This document shows, in pieces, positions 18,706-27,570 of a DNA stretch of 64,000 nt (positions within the stretch are counted from its first letter, which is position 1; the number at the start of each line of letters is the position of its first letter). The notes beneath the pieces were generated by a model, which was given only the letters and a program-made list of their open reading frames with translations, ran no database searches and was not told the origin of the DNA. The position numbers were made by a program, and so were the translations under genes. Origin of the DNA: Rs1 sp000416275 (GTDB lineage Bacteria > Pseudomonadota > Gammaproteobacteria > Pseudomonadales > Balneatricaceae); NCBI GenBank assembly GCA_965243635.1, contig OZ251574.1, positions 4,712,001 through 4,776,000 of the forward strand. Reading direction: 5' to 3'.

Positions 18706-19464
18706 TCAATTCCCCGCTGTTATCTTATAAACACTTGGTTTAGCGAAAGTTATATTCTCTTTTATTTTCTGTGTTCTAGCCTTTTTCCCTTTCAAATGAT
18801 CGGTGTTACTTGAGCATTCATAGTTAAAGCGAAGGCTTTTAGCATCTGGAATACTATCAGCATCACAACAGCCTTTAGTATTGCGACCAAAGTGAGTAAA
18901 GATACTAGTTAAAGCTAGTTCATGATTGTTAATATCTCGTGCAACTTGTTTGCTAAGTATTCGCATCATTTTTAAAAGCTTAGTTTCTTGCTTCTTCTCA
19001 CAATAGTCGCCATCGTCTATATAACCTTTTACTTTTATGGCTCTTTCCTCTAGTTCTTTATGGTAACTAGGTGGATGAGAGTCATCATCATCATTATTCC
19101 CATTATCTTCATGAACAACGGCTGGGTGGTTACCACGATGTAACTGCACATTTAAATGGCAAGCTCCTTGAAGCGTACAAGGAATAAGCGCTATGTTAGA
19201 CACATGATTAATATCATAACCTAAATGTTCAATGTCATATGAAACACCGCTTTCTTTAAGTGCCTGATTAGACACCAAATGATGGGCCTGCATTTTAACT
19301 CCATGATGTATAGGGTGACTCTTAATGCCATCTACCGCTTTTAATATATTGTCACGATACCCCAATTTATAGCCACTCCTTAGTATTATTAATCGGTCAA
19401 TGGCTTGTTGTAAGGCAAAGATACAAGGGACAGCCACTTTAAATTTCAGGCCTCTTTTCACCAA
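18706..19464 (-). CDS. AHH-domain nuclease toxin, C-terminal tip, orphaned
   Basis: 252 residues. The AHH nuclease motif reads QAHHLVS at 59-65, followed by the conserved H109-x-x-N-H113-P (QLHRGNHP), so a HNH-like nuclease domain occupies about 45-120. Behind it lies an Asp-rich segment and a C-terminal tail with several Cys and Lys. AHH domains are normally the tip of large secreted proteins (Rhs, CDI, T6SS cargo). Here nothing precedes it: residues 1-12 are translated from the end of an R2 repeat, and the toxin-like sequence starts at about residue 14. The delivery part has therefore been lost. It may be silent, or kept only with its immunity gene. Confidence 0.8.
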   Translation of the reverse strand: MVKRGLKFKVAVPCIFALQQAIDRLIILRSGYKLGYRDNILKAVDGIKSHPIHHGVKMQAHHLVSNQALKESGVSYDIEHLGYDINHVSNIALIPCTLQGACHLNVQLHRGNHPAVVHEDNGNNDDDDSHPPSYHKELEERAIKVKGYIDDGDYCEKKQETKLLKMMRILSKQVARDINNHELALTSIFTHFGRNTKGCCDADSIPDAKSLRFNYECSSNTDHLKGKKARTQKIKENITFAKPSVYKITAGN

Positions 19465-19735
19465 AAACCAGCTTCGTATTACCGCCTATCAAAAGTAGCT
19501 TAAACCACTGCTATTAAAAATCTCCTAGTATAAAATCATACTAATTTAACGATAGGAACAATCTTACGTCAAGCGTCTTAGAAATAGACAGTTTCTTGCT
19601 CAAACAAAGTTTGGGTACAGCAAGCAGAAAATGGATGATGACCCCTGAATAGGCGGTATTATGTATTTTCTTAGACAAACTGAGGCAACTTTGAAGGACA
19701 AAAGACCAGTCTGTTCCCGCATTCTGTTGAAGAGA
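19427..19735. repeat. Dispersed repeat R2, copy c
   Basis: Begins GGGACAGCCACTTTAAATTTC and overlaps the first codons of the AHH frame. Followed by another GGGACACCCAC at about 19739. Confidence 0.75.
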
Positions 19736-19756
19736 TAAGGGACACCCACTTTAAAT

Positions 19757-20030
19757 TACCTTAAGGTCAAGTGATTTCAGGTGCAGTTTCGCTGCAGCGA
19801 GTTCATTTCTTTTTTGCGAAAAAAAGAAACCGAACCAAAGAAAAATTCGCCCTACCATTGCCGAAAGATCCCTACGCTATTCACTAAATTGACGGCCGCG
19901 CAGATTCGCCATCCATGGCTCAACTACGCTTTCCGCGACGTCCTGTCGCTCCACTCGCCAATTTAGCAAATAGCTCCGGCGGCAATACAAGGGGGATTGT
20001 AGCTCCGTAGCTAATATTTTACGCGAACTG
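19757..20030. repeat. Dispersed repeat R1, copy c (shorter)
   Basis: Same core as 12221-12480 but breaks off after CGTAGCTAATATTTTACGCG, then two GGGACACC motifs lead into the first IS66 copy. Confidence 0.8.
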
Positions 20031-20067
20031 CAAAAAAAAATACGGGACACCAAAAATACGGGACACC

Positions 20068-20075
20068 CACATATT
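20068..20075. repeat. 8-bp target duplication of IS66 copy 1
   Basis: CACATATT here and again at 22588-22595. The uninterrupted sequence (GGGACACCCACATATTAATC) exists near 27921, giving the empty-site allele of the same repeat family. Confidence 0.92.
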
Positions 20076-20154
20076 GTGAGCTTACGGCAGCATAGCTCAA
20101 CTTTATATTTTTAATCAGATCTAATGGTTGCGACTTACTTAATGAGGACGCAAC

Positions 20155-20520
20155 ATGAAAAATTCAGATCAACTTTCTATCACCGCGACTGCTTTCGACC
20201 AGTGGCGAACTCAGCGTGCAAGTCGTAGTGAACGTACTCCGTTAGCATTACGACAGCAAGCTATCTCACTTTTTAAAAGTTATTCATCATCCAGCATCAC
20301 TACCGCTTTAAAAATCAGTGGAACTCAGTTAAAGCAGTGGAAGATACTCCTTGCACCTAAAGATGAACACACTGATTTCATCCACTTACCCAGCTTAAAC
20401 ACGCCCTCCACAGAGCCACTAAATATCAGTCTTTCTTTTGCTAATGGAGCCTCAATGGTCTTTAGCGGCACTCTGTCTCCTACTGTGCTTCTCTCTATTA
20501 TTCAGGAGTGCAAGCTATGA
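20155..20520 (+). CDS. tnpA: IS66 accessory protein TnpA
   Basis: 121 residues; small helix-turn-helix-type accessory protein of IS66 elements (LRQQAISLFKSYSSSSITTALKISGTQLKQW is the HTH part). GAGGACG precedes the ATG. The stop overlaps tnpB by 13 nt. Intact here, broken in the second copy. Confidence 0.88.
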   Translation: MKNSDQLSITATAFDQWRTQRASRSERTPLALRQQAISLFKSYSSSSITTALKISGTQLKQWKILLAPKDEHTDFIHLPSLNTPSTEPLNISLSFANGASMVFSGTLSPTVLLSIIQECKL

Positions 20521-20852
20521 TACAGCTCACCGCACAGACTAAAATTCTGTTGGCGACTACACCGGCTGATTTTCGTTGTGGCATCGATGGCCTCGCCGCA
20601 CTTTGCCGGTTAAAGCTCAAACATGATCCACGTTGTCAGACGCTGTTTGTTTTTATCAATCGCAGTAAAACCATGATCAGAGCGTTGGCTTATGATGGCA
20701 CCGGCTTTTGGTTAATGACCAAACGCTTATCCAAAGGCAAGTTTTCTGGGTGGCCAACAACAGGGGTTATCAATGCCTTAGCAGCAACGGAACTTCGCGC
20801 GTTATTAAGTGGCGAGAGTTATTCACACGGCAAGGCAAACCTTGGTCTGTGA
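20508..20852 (+). CDS. tnpB: IS66 accessory protein TnpB (Orf2)
   Basis: 114 residues with the hallmark TPADFRCGIDGLAALCRLKL and LFVFINRSKTMIRALAYDGTGFWL of IS66 Orf2 (TnpB). Overlaps tnpA by 13 nt, consistent with coupled translation. Required for transposition in studied IS66 elements. Confidence 0.93.
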   Translation: MQAMIQLTAQTKILLATTPADFRCGIDGLAALCRLKLKHDPRCQTLFVFINRSKTMIRALAYDGTGFWLMTKRLSKGKFSGWPTTGVINALAATELRALLSGESYSHGKANLGL

Positions 20853-20921
20853 GAAACTTTTTTTTGTTGCTGTATAAATCCTGTCCTATATCATCAACGT
20901 ATCTTTTACGGAGCTGACCTT

Positions 20922-22526
20922 TTGAAAACCCAATATTCTGACATAAACACCCAAGCGCTAGACGCACTGATTCAACGCGTGAGTGAAGCTAAAGAGCATA
21001 ACTTGGCTTTGACGCCAGAAGATTGTCAGTTACTTATTGATGCGTTACTAACGTTGGCCAGCATGCAAGAAAATCTTGCCAGCAATAGTATCACCATCCA
21101 TAAATTAAAAAAGTTAGTGGGAATGGTTAAATCATCGGAGAAGCTTCGCTCTAGCTTAGCGCAGAGCAATGCAAAAAAGTCGAAGAAAAAGAAGAAAGGT
21201 AACAAGTCCGACAGCCCCGTCGCCACCATCAAGCCTGTCGTTGTACACCATCCATTAGCAGACATGGCGAAGGGTGATGATTGCCCGGAATGTGATCGCG
21301 GAAAATTATATAAATACGAACCTGCAACCTTGCTACGCATTATAGGCCAGAGCCCCTTCCAGAGTGAGCAACATGTGATGGAGCGGCTGCGTTGTAATAC
21401 TTGTGGTGCCTATTTTACTGCGCCTTTACCTGAGGAGGTATTAAACGATGGGGGTGCTAATCAGAAATACGGACATTCAGCCCGCTCTATCATGGGTATC
21501 GCTAAGTTTGGCATGGGTTCACCCTATTATCGTCAGGGAGCGATGCAAAATTTATTGGGCGTCCCTATCACAGCGTCCACTATCTTTGATCAAAACGAGC
21601 ATTTATCCAATGCGCTTCACCCAGTGCTTAAACATCTCGTACTATTAGCGGCAAACGCCACTCACTATTACCTAGATGACACGACGAATCGCATCTTGGA
21701 TGCAAAACCGATCATCAAAAAGCAGCGTAATAGTCATAAAAGCAAAGAGCGAAAAGGAGTTTATACCTCCGGATTGATTGCCACTTTAGACACAGGGCAA
21801 AAAGTCACCTTATTTGAAACGAATATAGGTTATGCGGGGGAGTTTATTGATCAGATTTTACAAACGCGTGATCCCGCAAAGCCACCGCCGATATTGATGT
21901 GCGATGGGTTAACCAGTAATAAACCTTCTAAGACTCCCTGCATCATGGCATTGTGCAATAGTCATGGTCGCCGGCAGTTTTATGATGTCATGAGTCATTT
22001 TCCAGAAGAGGTCGATTACCTTCTCGATCGCTATGGCACTATTTGGCACAATGATGATGTCACTAAGGAGAAAAATCTGAGTGACCAAGGGAGGTTGATG
22101 TACCATAAAAAGCACTCACTTCCGGTTATGGAAGAGCTATTGGGGTGGGGGCAATCCATGTTGCAAAGCCAAGGTTCTACACAGGCGAAAGTTGAAGAAA
22201 ATAGTGGATTGGGGAAAGCAATCCGGTATTTTATCAAGCACTACGAAGGGTTGGTACGATTTTGCTACGTTGCTGGTGCGCAGATAGACAACAACACAAT
22301 GGAAGCGGCATTAAAGTTGGCGGTGTTAAATCGAAAAAATGCGAGTTTCTACAAGACCCAAGCGGGAGCAAGTATAGGTGACGTAATCATGTCGCTGATA
22401 GCCACTTGTATTCAATCTGGGGTTAATGCTTTTGATTATTTCAATGCTCTGCAGCGAGATAACCAAAAAGTCATCGATAATCCAGGAAAATACCTGCCTT
22501 GGAATTATCAAAAAAACAACACCTAG
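20922..22526 (+). CDS. tnpC: IS66-family transposase TnpC
   Basis: 534-residue DDE transposase. An N-terminal coiled/Lys-rich region (about 1-90, with KKSKKKKKGNKSD), a zinc-binding segment (CPECDRGKLY ... CNTCGAYF at about 123-169), then the catalytic core with HYYLDDTTNRI (D), ILMCDG (D) and NNTMEAALKLAVLNRKN (E). The start is a TTG (MKTQYSDIN) at 20922, behind GGAGCTGACC. Intact. Confidence 0.93.
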   Translation: MKTQYSDINTQALDALIQRVSEAKEHNLALTPEDCQLLIDALLTLASMQENLASNSITIHKLKKLVGMVKSSEKLRSSLAQSNAKKSKKKKKGNKSDSPVATIKPVVVHHPLADMAKGDDCPECDRGKLYKYEPATLLRIIGQSPFQSEQHVMERLRCNTCGAYFTAPLPEEVLNDGGANQKYGHSARSIMGIAKFGMGSPYYRQGAMQNLLGVPITASTIFDQNEHLSNALHPVLKHLVLLAANATHYYLDDTTNRILDAKPIIKKQRNSHKSKERKGVYTSGLIATLDTGQKVTLFETNIGYAGEFIDQILQTRDPAKPPPILMCDGLTSNKPSKTPCIMALCNSHGRRQFYDVMSHFPEEVDYLLDRYGTIWHNDDVTKEKNLSDQGRLMYHKKHSLPVMEELLGWGQSMLQSQGSTQAKVEENSGLGKAIRYFIKHYEGLVRFCYVAGAQIDNNTMEAALKLAVLNRKNASFYKTQAGASIGDVIMSLIATCIQSGVNAFDYFNALQRDNQKVIDNPGKYLPWNYQKNNT

Positions 22527-22587
22527 CCCATTGGTAACGGGCTTTTAGACTTCCATTAAAAGTCACGCTATCTTCTCGTAAGCTCAC

Positions 22588-22833
22588 CACATATTAATCG
22601 CTGATGAATACCAAGGAGATATCGCAAAGCAAATGCAGGCTTAGATAAATATCTGTAATTGGCCGATACCGACCTTTACAAAAAAATTTGCCAATTTTGA
22701 AGGGCAAAAGACCAGCCCTAATCCCGCATTCTGTTGACCTTGTTTTTCCTCTGTGCAGCGCAGCGCCTCTGTGTCCTCTGTGGTGAATAAATCTTTAAAA
22801 TATTGGTCGTTGTTTTAGAACTTTTAGCTAATC
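22588..22833. repeat. Dispersed repeat R5, copy a, with an R3 end
   Basis: From CACATATTAATCGCTGATG to TTTTAGAACTTTTAGC; matches 27928-28175 closely. It is the right half of the repeat into which IS66 copy 1 jumped. Confidence 0.8.
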
Positions 22834-23322
22834 TCATTCCTCTGCAACTATCTTGAAATGCCGCTGCAAGCTAAACCCTCGGTGAACGCCATTTTCTTCA
22901 AAGAGATAAGGCACATACAAGTGTTGTTTGTGAAAGATCTGTAATTTCCAGATCTTTTCGGCAATGAATTTAAAATGCACCACATTGGGCTCACTAACTG
23001 CTATTAGTTCAAAGATCCCCGCTGCATACGGCCAGTATATAGCCGCGCGGTCTAAAATGCGGTTGTCACGGCTTAATAGGTAGATGTTGACTGTTTCTTC
23101 AAATGGGCAATCATCAGAGGTGAACAGCAGATAATTGTCGCCGCATCGTATGCAACACTCTAAACACGCTCCATTGACGCCTATTGCTATCTGGCTATTG
23201 CGGATTTTTATTATGCTTTTTGCAGAAGTTGTTGCAGTAGCACTTTCGAGTAATTCTAATGAAACCTCTTCCCCACCCAATATTTCTATATCCATCCCAT
23301 CCCCCAACCAACTCAACTCCAT
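22834..23322 (-). CDS. Hypothetical protein, cysteine-containing
   Basis: 162 residues, no signal peptide or membrane segment. Visible features: ACLECCIRCGDNYLLFTSDDCPFEE (four Cys in a short run, possible metal site), then an aromatic half with IYWPYAAGIFELI and a C-terminal basic stretch. ATG at 23322, alternative ATG nine codons in. It lies between R5 and a displaced dctD tail, and no neighbour suggests a role. Size and isolated cargo position resemble immunity proteins, but that is only a guess. Confidence 0.6.
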   Translation of the reverse strand: MELSWLGDGMDIEILGGEEVSLELLESATATTSAKSIIKIRNSQIAIGVNGACLECCIRCGDNYLLFTSDDCPFEETVNIYLLSRDNRILDRAAIYWPYAAGIFELIAVSEPNVVHFKFIAEKIWKLQIFHKQHLYVPYLFEENGVHRGFSLQRHFKIVAEE

Positions 23323-23341
23323 TGATGCTGATTTGTACCGC

Positions 23342-23375
23342 GCATACTCTGCCGATTTAGATCGGCAGAGTATGC
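23342..23375. terminator. Hairpin of the displaced dctD tail
   Basis: GCATACTCTGCCGAT (23342-23356) pairs perfectly with ATCGGCAGAGTATGC (23361-23375). It sits in the same place relative to the gene end as the dctD terminator at 37484-37521, but with a different stem sequence. Confidence 0.75.
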
Positions 23376-23401
23376 GAAAGAGCGGTGTTTATTCAGTACT
23401 T

Positions 23402-23560
23402 TTATGGTTTGTAATCTTTTTTGTCTAAGCCGTATTTTTTCATTTTGTCATACAAGGTTTTTCGCGGTAGCGCTAAGCTCAGCTGCGTGTCTCGAATAGA
23501 GCCGCCGCACTTGGCTAACTCTGTGTGGATTAATAGTTTTTTAAATTGCGCCACTTGCTC
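23402..23560 (-). pseudogene. Displaced 3' tail of dctD
   Basis: 159 bp nearly identical to 37548-37706, the last 53 codons of dctD including the Fis-type helix-turn-helix (RDTQLSLALPRKTLYDKMKK). Only a few substitutions are seen. It breaks off after TTGCTC and has no start, so it is a gene-end fragment. The next 140 bp up to IS66 copy 2 hold no gene. Confidence 0.9.
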
Positions 23561-23786
23561 TCCAATGCGCTGCTATGGGACAGGCACTTTATGTTGCATC
23601 CTTAGCGCCGAGATGCACCCCAGCGGCGAGCGCTCCAGATTCTAACCCAGATAGCACCGTGGACAATAATATAGATTTAAATAATGCATTTTCAGCGTGA
23701 ATTAATAGTGAGCTTACGGCAGCATAGCTCAACTTTATATTTTTAATCAGATCTAATGGTTGCGACTTACTTAATGAGGACGCAAC

Positions 23787-24152
23787 ATGAAAAATTCAGA
23801 TCAACTTTCTATCACCGCGACTGCTTTCGACCAGTGGCGAACTCAGCGAGCAAGTCGTAGTGAACGTTCTCCGTTAGCATTACGACAGCAAGCTATCTCA
23901 CTTTTTAAAAGTTATTCATCATCCAGCATCACTACCGCTTTAAAAATCAGTGGAACTCAGTTAAAGCAGTAGAAGATACTCCTTGCACCTAAAGATGAAC
24001 ACACTGATTTCATCCACTTACCCAGCTTAAACACGCCCTCCACAGAGCCACTAAATATCAGTCTTTCTTTTGCTAATGGAGCCTCAATGGTCTTTAGTGG
24101 CACTCTGTCTCCTACTGTGCTTCTCTCTATTATTCAGGAGTGCAAGCTATGA
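23787..24152 (+). pseudogene. tnpA: IS66 tnpA with a nonsense mutation
   Basis: Codon 62, TGG (Trp) in copy 1, is TAG here, cutting the product to 61 of 121 residues. The rest of the frame is still open to 24152. A Thr-to-Ser change lies at residue 28. TnpA could be supplied in trans by copy 1. Confidence 0.9.
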
Positions 24153-24484
24153 TACAGCTCACCGCACAGACTAAAATTCTGTTGGCGACTACACCGGCTG
24201 ATTTTCGTTGTGGCATCGATGGCCTCGCCGCACTTTGCCGGTTAAAGCTCAAACATGATCCACGTTGTCAGACGCTGTTTGTTTTTATCAATCGCAGTAA
24301 AACCATGATCAGAGCGTTGGCTTATGATGGCACCGGCTTTTGGTTAATGACCAAACGCTTATCCAAAGGCAAGTTTTCTGGGTGGCCAACAACAGGGGTT
24401 ATCAATGCCTTAGCAGCAACGGAACTTCGCGCGTTATTAAGTGGCGAGAGTTATTCACACGGCAAGGCAAACCTTGGTCTGTGA
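24140..24484 (+). CDS. tnpB: IS66 accessory protein TnpB, copy 2
   Basis: Same protein as at 20508-20852 (114 residues, identical). Its translation would normally be coupled to tnpA, which is cut short here, so expression may be reduced. Confidence 0.9.
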   Translation: MQAMIQLTAQTKILLATTPADFRCGIDGLAALCRLKLKHDPRCQTLFVFINRSKTMIRALAYDGTGFWLMTKRLSKGKFSGWPTTGVINALAATELRALLSGESYSHGKANLGL

Positions 24485-24552
24485 GAAACTTTTTTTGTTG
24501 CTGTATAAATCCTGCCCTATATCATCAACGTATCTTTTACGGAGCTGACCTT

Positions 24553-26157
24553 TTGAAAACCCAATATTCTGACATAAACACCCAAGCGCTAGACGCACTG
24601 ATTCAACGCGTGAGTGAAGCTAAAGAGCATAACTTGGCTTTGACGCCAGAAGATTGTCAGTTACTTATTGATGCGTTACTAACGTTGGCCAGCATGCAAG
24701 AAAATCTTGCCAGCAATAGTATCACCATCCATAAATTAAAAAAGTTAGTGGGAATGGTTAAATCATCGGAGAAGCTTCGCTCTAGCTTAGCGCAGAGCAA
24801 TGCAAAAAAGTCGAAGAAAAAGAAGAAAGGTAACAAGTCCGACAGCCCCGTCGCCACCATCAAGCCTGTCGTTGTACACCATCCATTAGCAGACATGGCG
24901 AAGGGTGATGATTGCCCGGAATGTGATCGCGGAAAATTATATAAATACGAACCTGCAACCTTGCTACGCATTATAGGCCAGAGCCCCTTCCAGAGTGAGC
25001 AACATGTGATGGAGCGGCTGCGTTGTAATACTTGTGGTGCCTATTTTACTGCGCCTTTACCTGAGGAGGTATTAAACGATGGGGGTGCTAATCAGAAATA
25101 CGGACATTCAGCCCGCTCTATCATGGGTATCGCTAAGTTTGGCATGGGTTCACCCTATTATCGTCAGGGAGCGATGCAAAATTTATTGGGCGTCCCTATC
25201 ACAGCGTCCACTATCTTTGATCAAAACGAGCATTTATCCAATGCGCTTCACCCAGTGCTTAAACATCTCGTACTATTAGCGGCAAACGCCACTCACTATT
25301 ACCTAGATGACACGACGAATCGCATCTTGGATGCAAAACCGATCATCAAAAAGCAGCGTAATAGTCATAAAAGCAAAGAGCGAAAAGGAGTTTATACCTC
25401 CGGATTGATTGCCACTTTAGACACAGGGCAAAAAGTCACCTTATTTGAAACGAATATAGGTTATGCGGGGGAGTTTATAGATCAGATTTTACAAACGCGT
25501 GATCCCGCAAAGCCACCGCCGATATTGATGTGCGATGGGTTAAGCAGTAATAAACCTTCTAAGACTCCCTGCATCATGGCATTGTGCAATAGTCATGGTC
25601 GCCGGCAGTTTTATGATGTCATGAGTCATTTTCCAGAAGAGGTCGATTACCTTCTCGATCGCTATGGCACTATTTGGCACAATGATGATGTCACTAAGGA
25701 GAAAAATCTGAGTGACCAAGGGAGGTTGATGTACCATAAAAAGCACTCACTTCCGGTTATGGAAGAGCTATTGGGGTGGGGGCAATCCATGTTGCAAAGC
25801 CAAGGTTCTACACAGGCGAAAGTTGAAGAAAATAGTGGATTGGGGAAAGCAATCCGGTATTTTATCAAGCACTACGAAGGGTTGGTACGATTTTGCTACG
25901 TTGCTGGTGCGCAGATAGACAACAACACAATGGAAGCGGCATTAAAGTTGGCGGTGTTAAATCGAAAAAATGCGAGTTTCTACAAGACCCAAGCGGGAGC
26001 AAGTATAGGTGACGTAATCATGTCGCTGATAGCCACTTGTATTCAATCTGGGGTTAATGCTTTTGATTATTTCAATGCTCTGCAGCGAGACAACCAAAAA
26101 GTCATCGATAATCCAGGAGAATACCTGCCTTGGAATTATCAAAAAAACAACACCTAG
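24553..26157 (+). CDS. tnpC: IS66-family transposase TnpC, copy 2
   Basis: 534 residues starting at TTG 24553. Differs from copy 1 by Thr-to-Ser in the MCDGL.SNK segment and Lys-to-Glu near the C-terminus. The shorter T-run upstream (7 instead of 8) removes a stop and opens the frame back to 24340, but the homologous start at 24553 is the sensible one. Catalytic residues kept. Confidence 0.92.
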   Translation: MKTQYSDINTQALDALIQRVSEAKEHNLALTPEDCQLLIDALLTLASMQENLASNSITIHKLKKLVGMVKSSEKLRSSLAQSNAKKSKKKKKGNKSDSPVATIKPVVVHHPLADMAKGDDCPECDRGKLYKYEPATLLRIIGQSPFQSEQHVMERLRCNTCGAYFTAPLPEEVLNDGGANQKYGHSARSIMGIAKFGMGSPYYRQGAMQNLLGVPITASTIFDQNEHLSNALHPVLKHLVLLAANATHYYLDDTTNRILDAKPIIKKQRNSHKSKERKGVYTSGLIATLDTGQKVTLFETNIGYAGEFIDQILQTRDPAKPPPILMCDGLSSNKPSKTPCIMALCNSHGRRQFYDVMSHFPEEVDYLLDRYGTIWHNDDVTKEKNLSDQGRLMYHKKHSLPVMEELLGWGQSMLQSQGSTQAKVEENSGLGKAIRYFIKHYEGLVRFCYVAGAQIDNNTMEAALKLAVLNRKNASFYKTQAGASIGDVIMSLIATCIQSGVNAFDYFNALQRDNQKVIDNPGEYLPWNYQKNNT

Positions 26158-26404
26158 CCCATTGGTAACGGGCTTTTAGACTTCCATTAAAAGTCACGCT
26201 ATCTTCTCGTAAGCTCACAATTAATATATTCTATTCTACTTAATTTCAATATAAATTATTGCTATCAGTGAGAGAGAAATAATGAAAGTTAGTGCTTTGT
26301 TTGGTATTGCCTTGGTATCGGTGTTGCTTATTAGTGGTTGCGCACATCAGTCTGTAGATAAAAAAAATACGCACAATTACAAGAATGGCGGTAATGTGTA
26401 GTGG

Positions 26405-27319
26405 TCAACCTTTTTTGGCCAACCCATTCGAGGTTCCCCAGTAAAAGTCTTCTTTTGCATTCGGTGATAGACTTAAATTATGAGAATGTGGTCTCACCGA
26501 ATTGTAATATCTAAAAATATAGTTTTTAACCTTTTCAGTAGCAGAAGCGATACTACTGTAACCTGATTTAGGCATATTTTCTGTCTTTAAACTCCTGAAA
26601 AACCGCTCCATAGGAGCATTATCCCAGCAATTTCCTCGTCGACTCATGCTCTGTTTTATTTGCAGCTGCCAGAGCAGTTGTCTGAAAGCTAAGCTTGTAT
26701 AGTGACAACCCTGATCTGAGTGGAACATGACCCCTTCAGGCCGTCCTCTAGACTCATATGCATTCATTAAAGCACGTTTCGTTAGGTTGCTATCCGGAGA
26801 GTCAGACATCGCAAAGCCCACTATTTTGCGTCCATATAGATCGAGGACAGCTGCTAAATAATACCATTGATCACCGACCCAAAGATAAGTGACGTCTCCG
26901 CACCAGATCTGGTTTGGTCGAATTGGGCTAAATTGTCGGTCTAAATGATTTTTTATGTCAATATGTTCTTTTTTTGCAGGTTTATAGTTAGGTTTAGGAG
27001 GCTGTTTGCTTACAATTCCTATACGTTTCATTGCTTTGGCTGCAAGATAACGACTTAGTTTATCCCCTGAATTCGTTAGAATACCCGATATTGTTCGCGC
27101 TCCTGCAGAGCCTTCACTTACTTCGTGGGCAGCTTTTACCAAGTCACCTATTCGCAACTGTTCGTTAGTCCCCCCTCTAGGCCGTTTTTGCCAATGGCGA
27201 TAACTACTGCGATGAACTTCAAATACCTGGCAAAGAAAATTAACGGAATAGCTCTCTTGTAGCTTTTCAATCAGCGTAAACCGCTCATTGAGTCCGACAT
27301 CAAGAGAGCTGTAGCCTTT
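26405..27319 (-). CDS. IS3-family transposase OrfB (made by -1 frameshift)
   Basis: DDE integrase-type transposase with a HTH_21 N-terminal part, then DRQFSPIRPNQIWCGDVTYL (first D), GVMFHSDQGCHYTS (second D), RGNCWDNAPMERFFRSLKTE (E). The frame has its own possible TTG start at 27157 but is open to the slippery run A6G at 27316-27322, where ribosomes reading orfA would shift back one base. The upstream stretch reads ERFTLIEKLQESYSV, typical of the OrfA-OrfB junction. Confidence 0.9.
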   Translation of the reverse strand, partial: KGYSSLDVGLNERFTLIEKLQESYSVNFLCQVFEVHRSSYRHWQKRPRGGTNEQLRIGDLVKAAHEVSEGSAGARTISGILTNSGDKLSRYLAAKAMKRIGIVSKQPPKPNYKPAKKEHIDIKNHLDRQFSPIRPNQIWCGDVTYLWVGDQWYYLAAVLDLYGRKIVGFAMSDSPDSNLTKRALMNAYESRGRPEGVMFHSDQGCHYTSLAFRQLLWQLQIKQSMSRRGNCWDNAPMERFFRSLKTENMPKSGYSSIASATEKVKNYIFRYYNSVRPHSHNLSLSPNAKEDFYWGTSNGLAKKG

Positions 27320-27570
27320 TTTAAAATTTCTTTCTCCATTTTCAGTCGTTGAACTTCTCGCTCTAATGCTTTTATTTTGCGTTGTTCAGCGGAGATAGGA
27401 AGAGAGTTAGTTTCATGGCCAGTACGTTCTTTTCGTAATAGCCTAGCCCATTTATCAACGGTTGATTTACCGACATTCATCGCATCAGCAGCTTCGCGAA
27501 CAGAATAGTTTTGATCGACGACAAGCTCAGCGACTTCTTGTCTAAATTCTGAATTATAATGTTTTGTCAT
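27271..27570 (-). CDS. IS3-family OrfA
   Basis: 99 residues: helix-turn-helix (YNSEFRQEVAELVVDQNYSV, then REAADAMNVGKSTVDKWARL) and a leucine-zipper-like helix (IKALEREVQRLKMEKEILKK). The slippery A_AAA_AAG sits on the last Lys pair (near 27316). Intact frame. Confidence 0.92.
   Translation of the reverse strand: MTKHYNSEFRQEVAELVVDQNYSVREAADAMNVGKSTVDKWARLLRKERTGHETNSLPISAEQRKIKALEREVQRLKMEKEILKKATALLMSDSMSGLR
27316..27322 (-). promoter_or_regulatory. Programmed -1 frameshift site of the IS3 element
   Basis: On the minus strand A_AAA_AAG in the orfA frame, just after ...EIL. Slipping by one base joins orfA to the open orfB frame. Typical of IS3-family OrfAB production. Confidence 0.75.

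Larger units (their letters stand above)
20076..22587 (+). mobile_element. IS66-family insertion sequence, copy 1 (complete)
   Basis: 2512 bp with ends GTGAGCTTACGGCAGCATAG and CTATCTTCTCGTAAGCTCAC (first 11 bp exact inverted repeats), 8-bp target duplication, and the three IS66 genes tnpA, tnpB, tnpC in order. All three frames are open, so it is potentially autonomous. Confidence 0.95.
23708..26218 (+). mobile_element. IS66-family insertion sequence, copy 2
   Basis: 2511 bp, same ends as copy 1 and an 8-bp target duplication AATTAATA (23700-23707 and 26219-26226). Differs from copy 1 at a handful of bases, including a nonsense change in tnpA and one T fewer in the tnpB-tnpC spacer. The two copies are direct repeats 1.1 kb apart. 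Confidence 0.95.

Noticed and set aside
23421..23645. Plus-strand frame across the displaced dctD tail (also at 37567)
   Set aside because: Antisense shadow of the real dctD coding sequence.
24340..24552. Upstream extension of the second TnpC frame to 605 residues
   Set aside because: Caused by one T fewer in the tnpB-tnpC spacer; homology with copy 1 starts at 24553.
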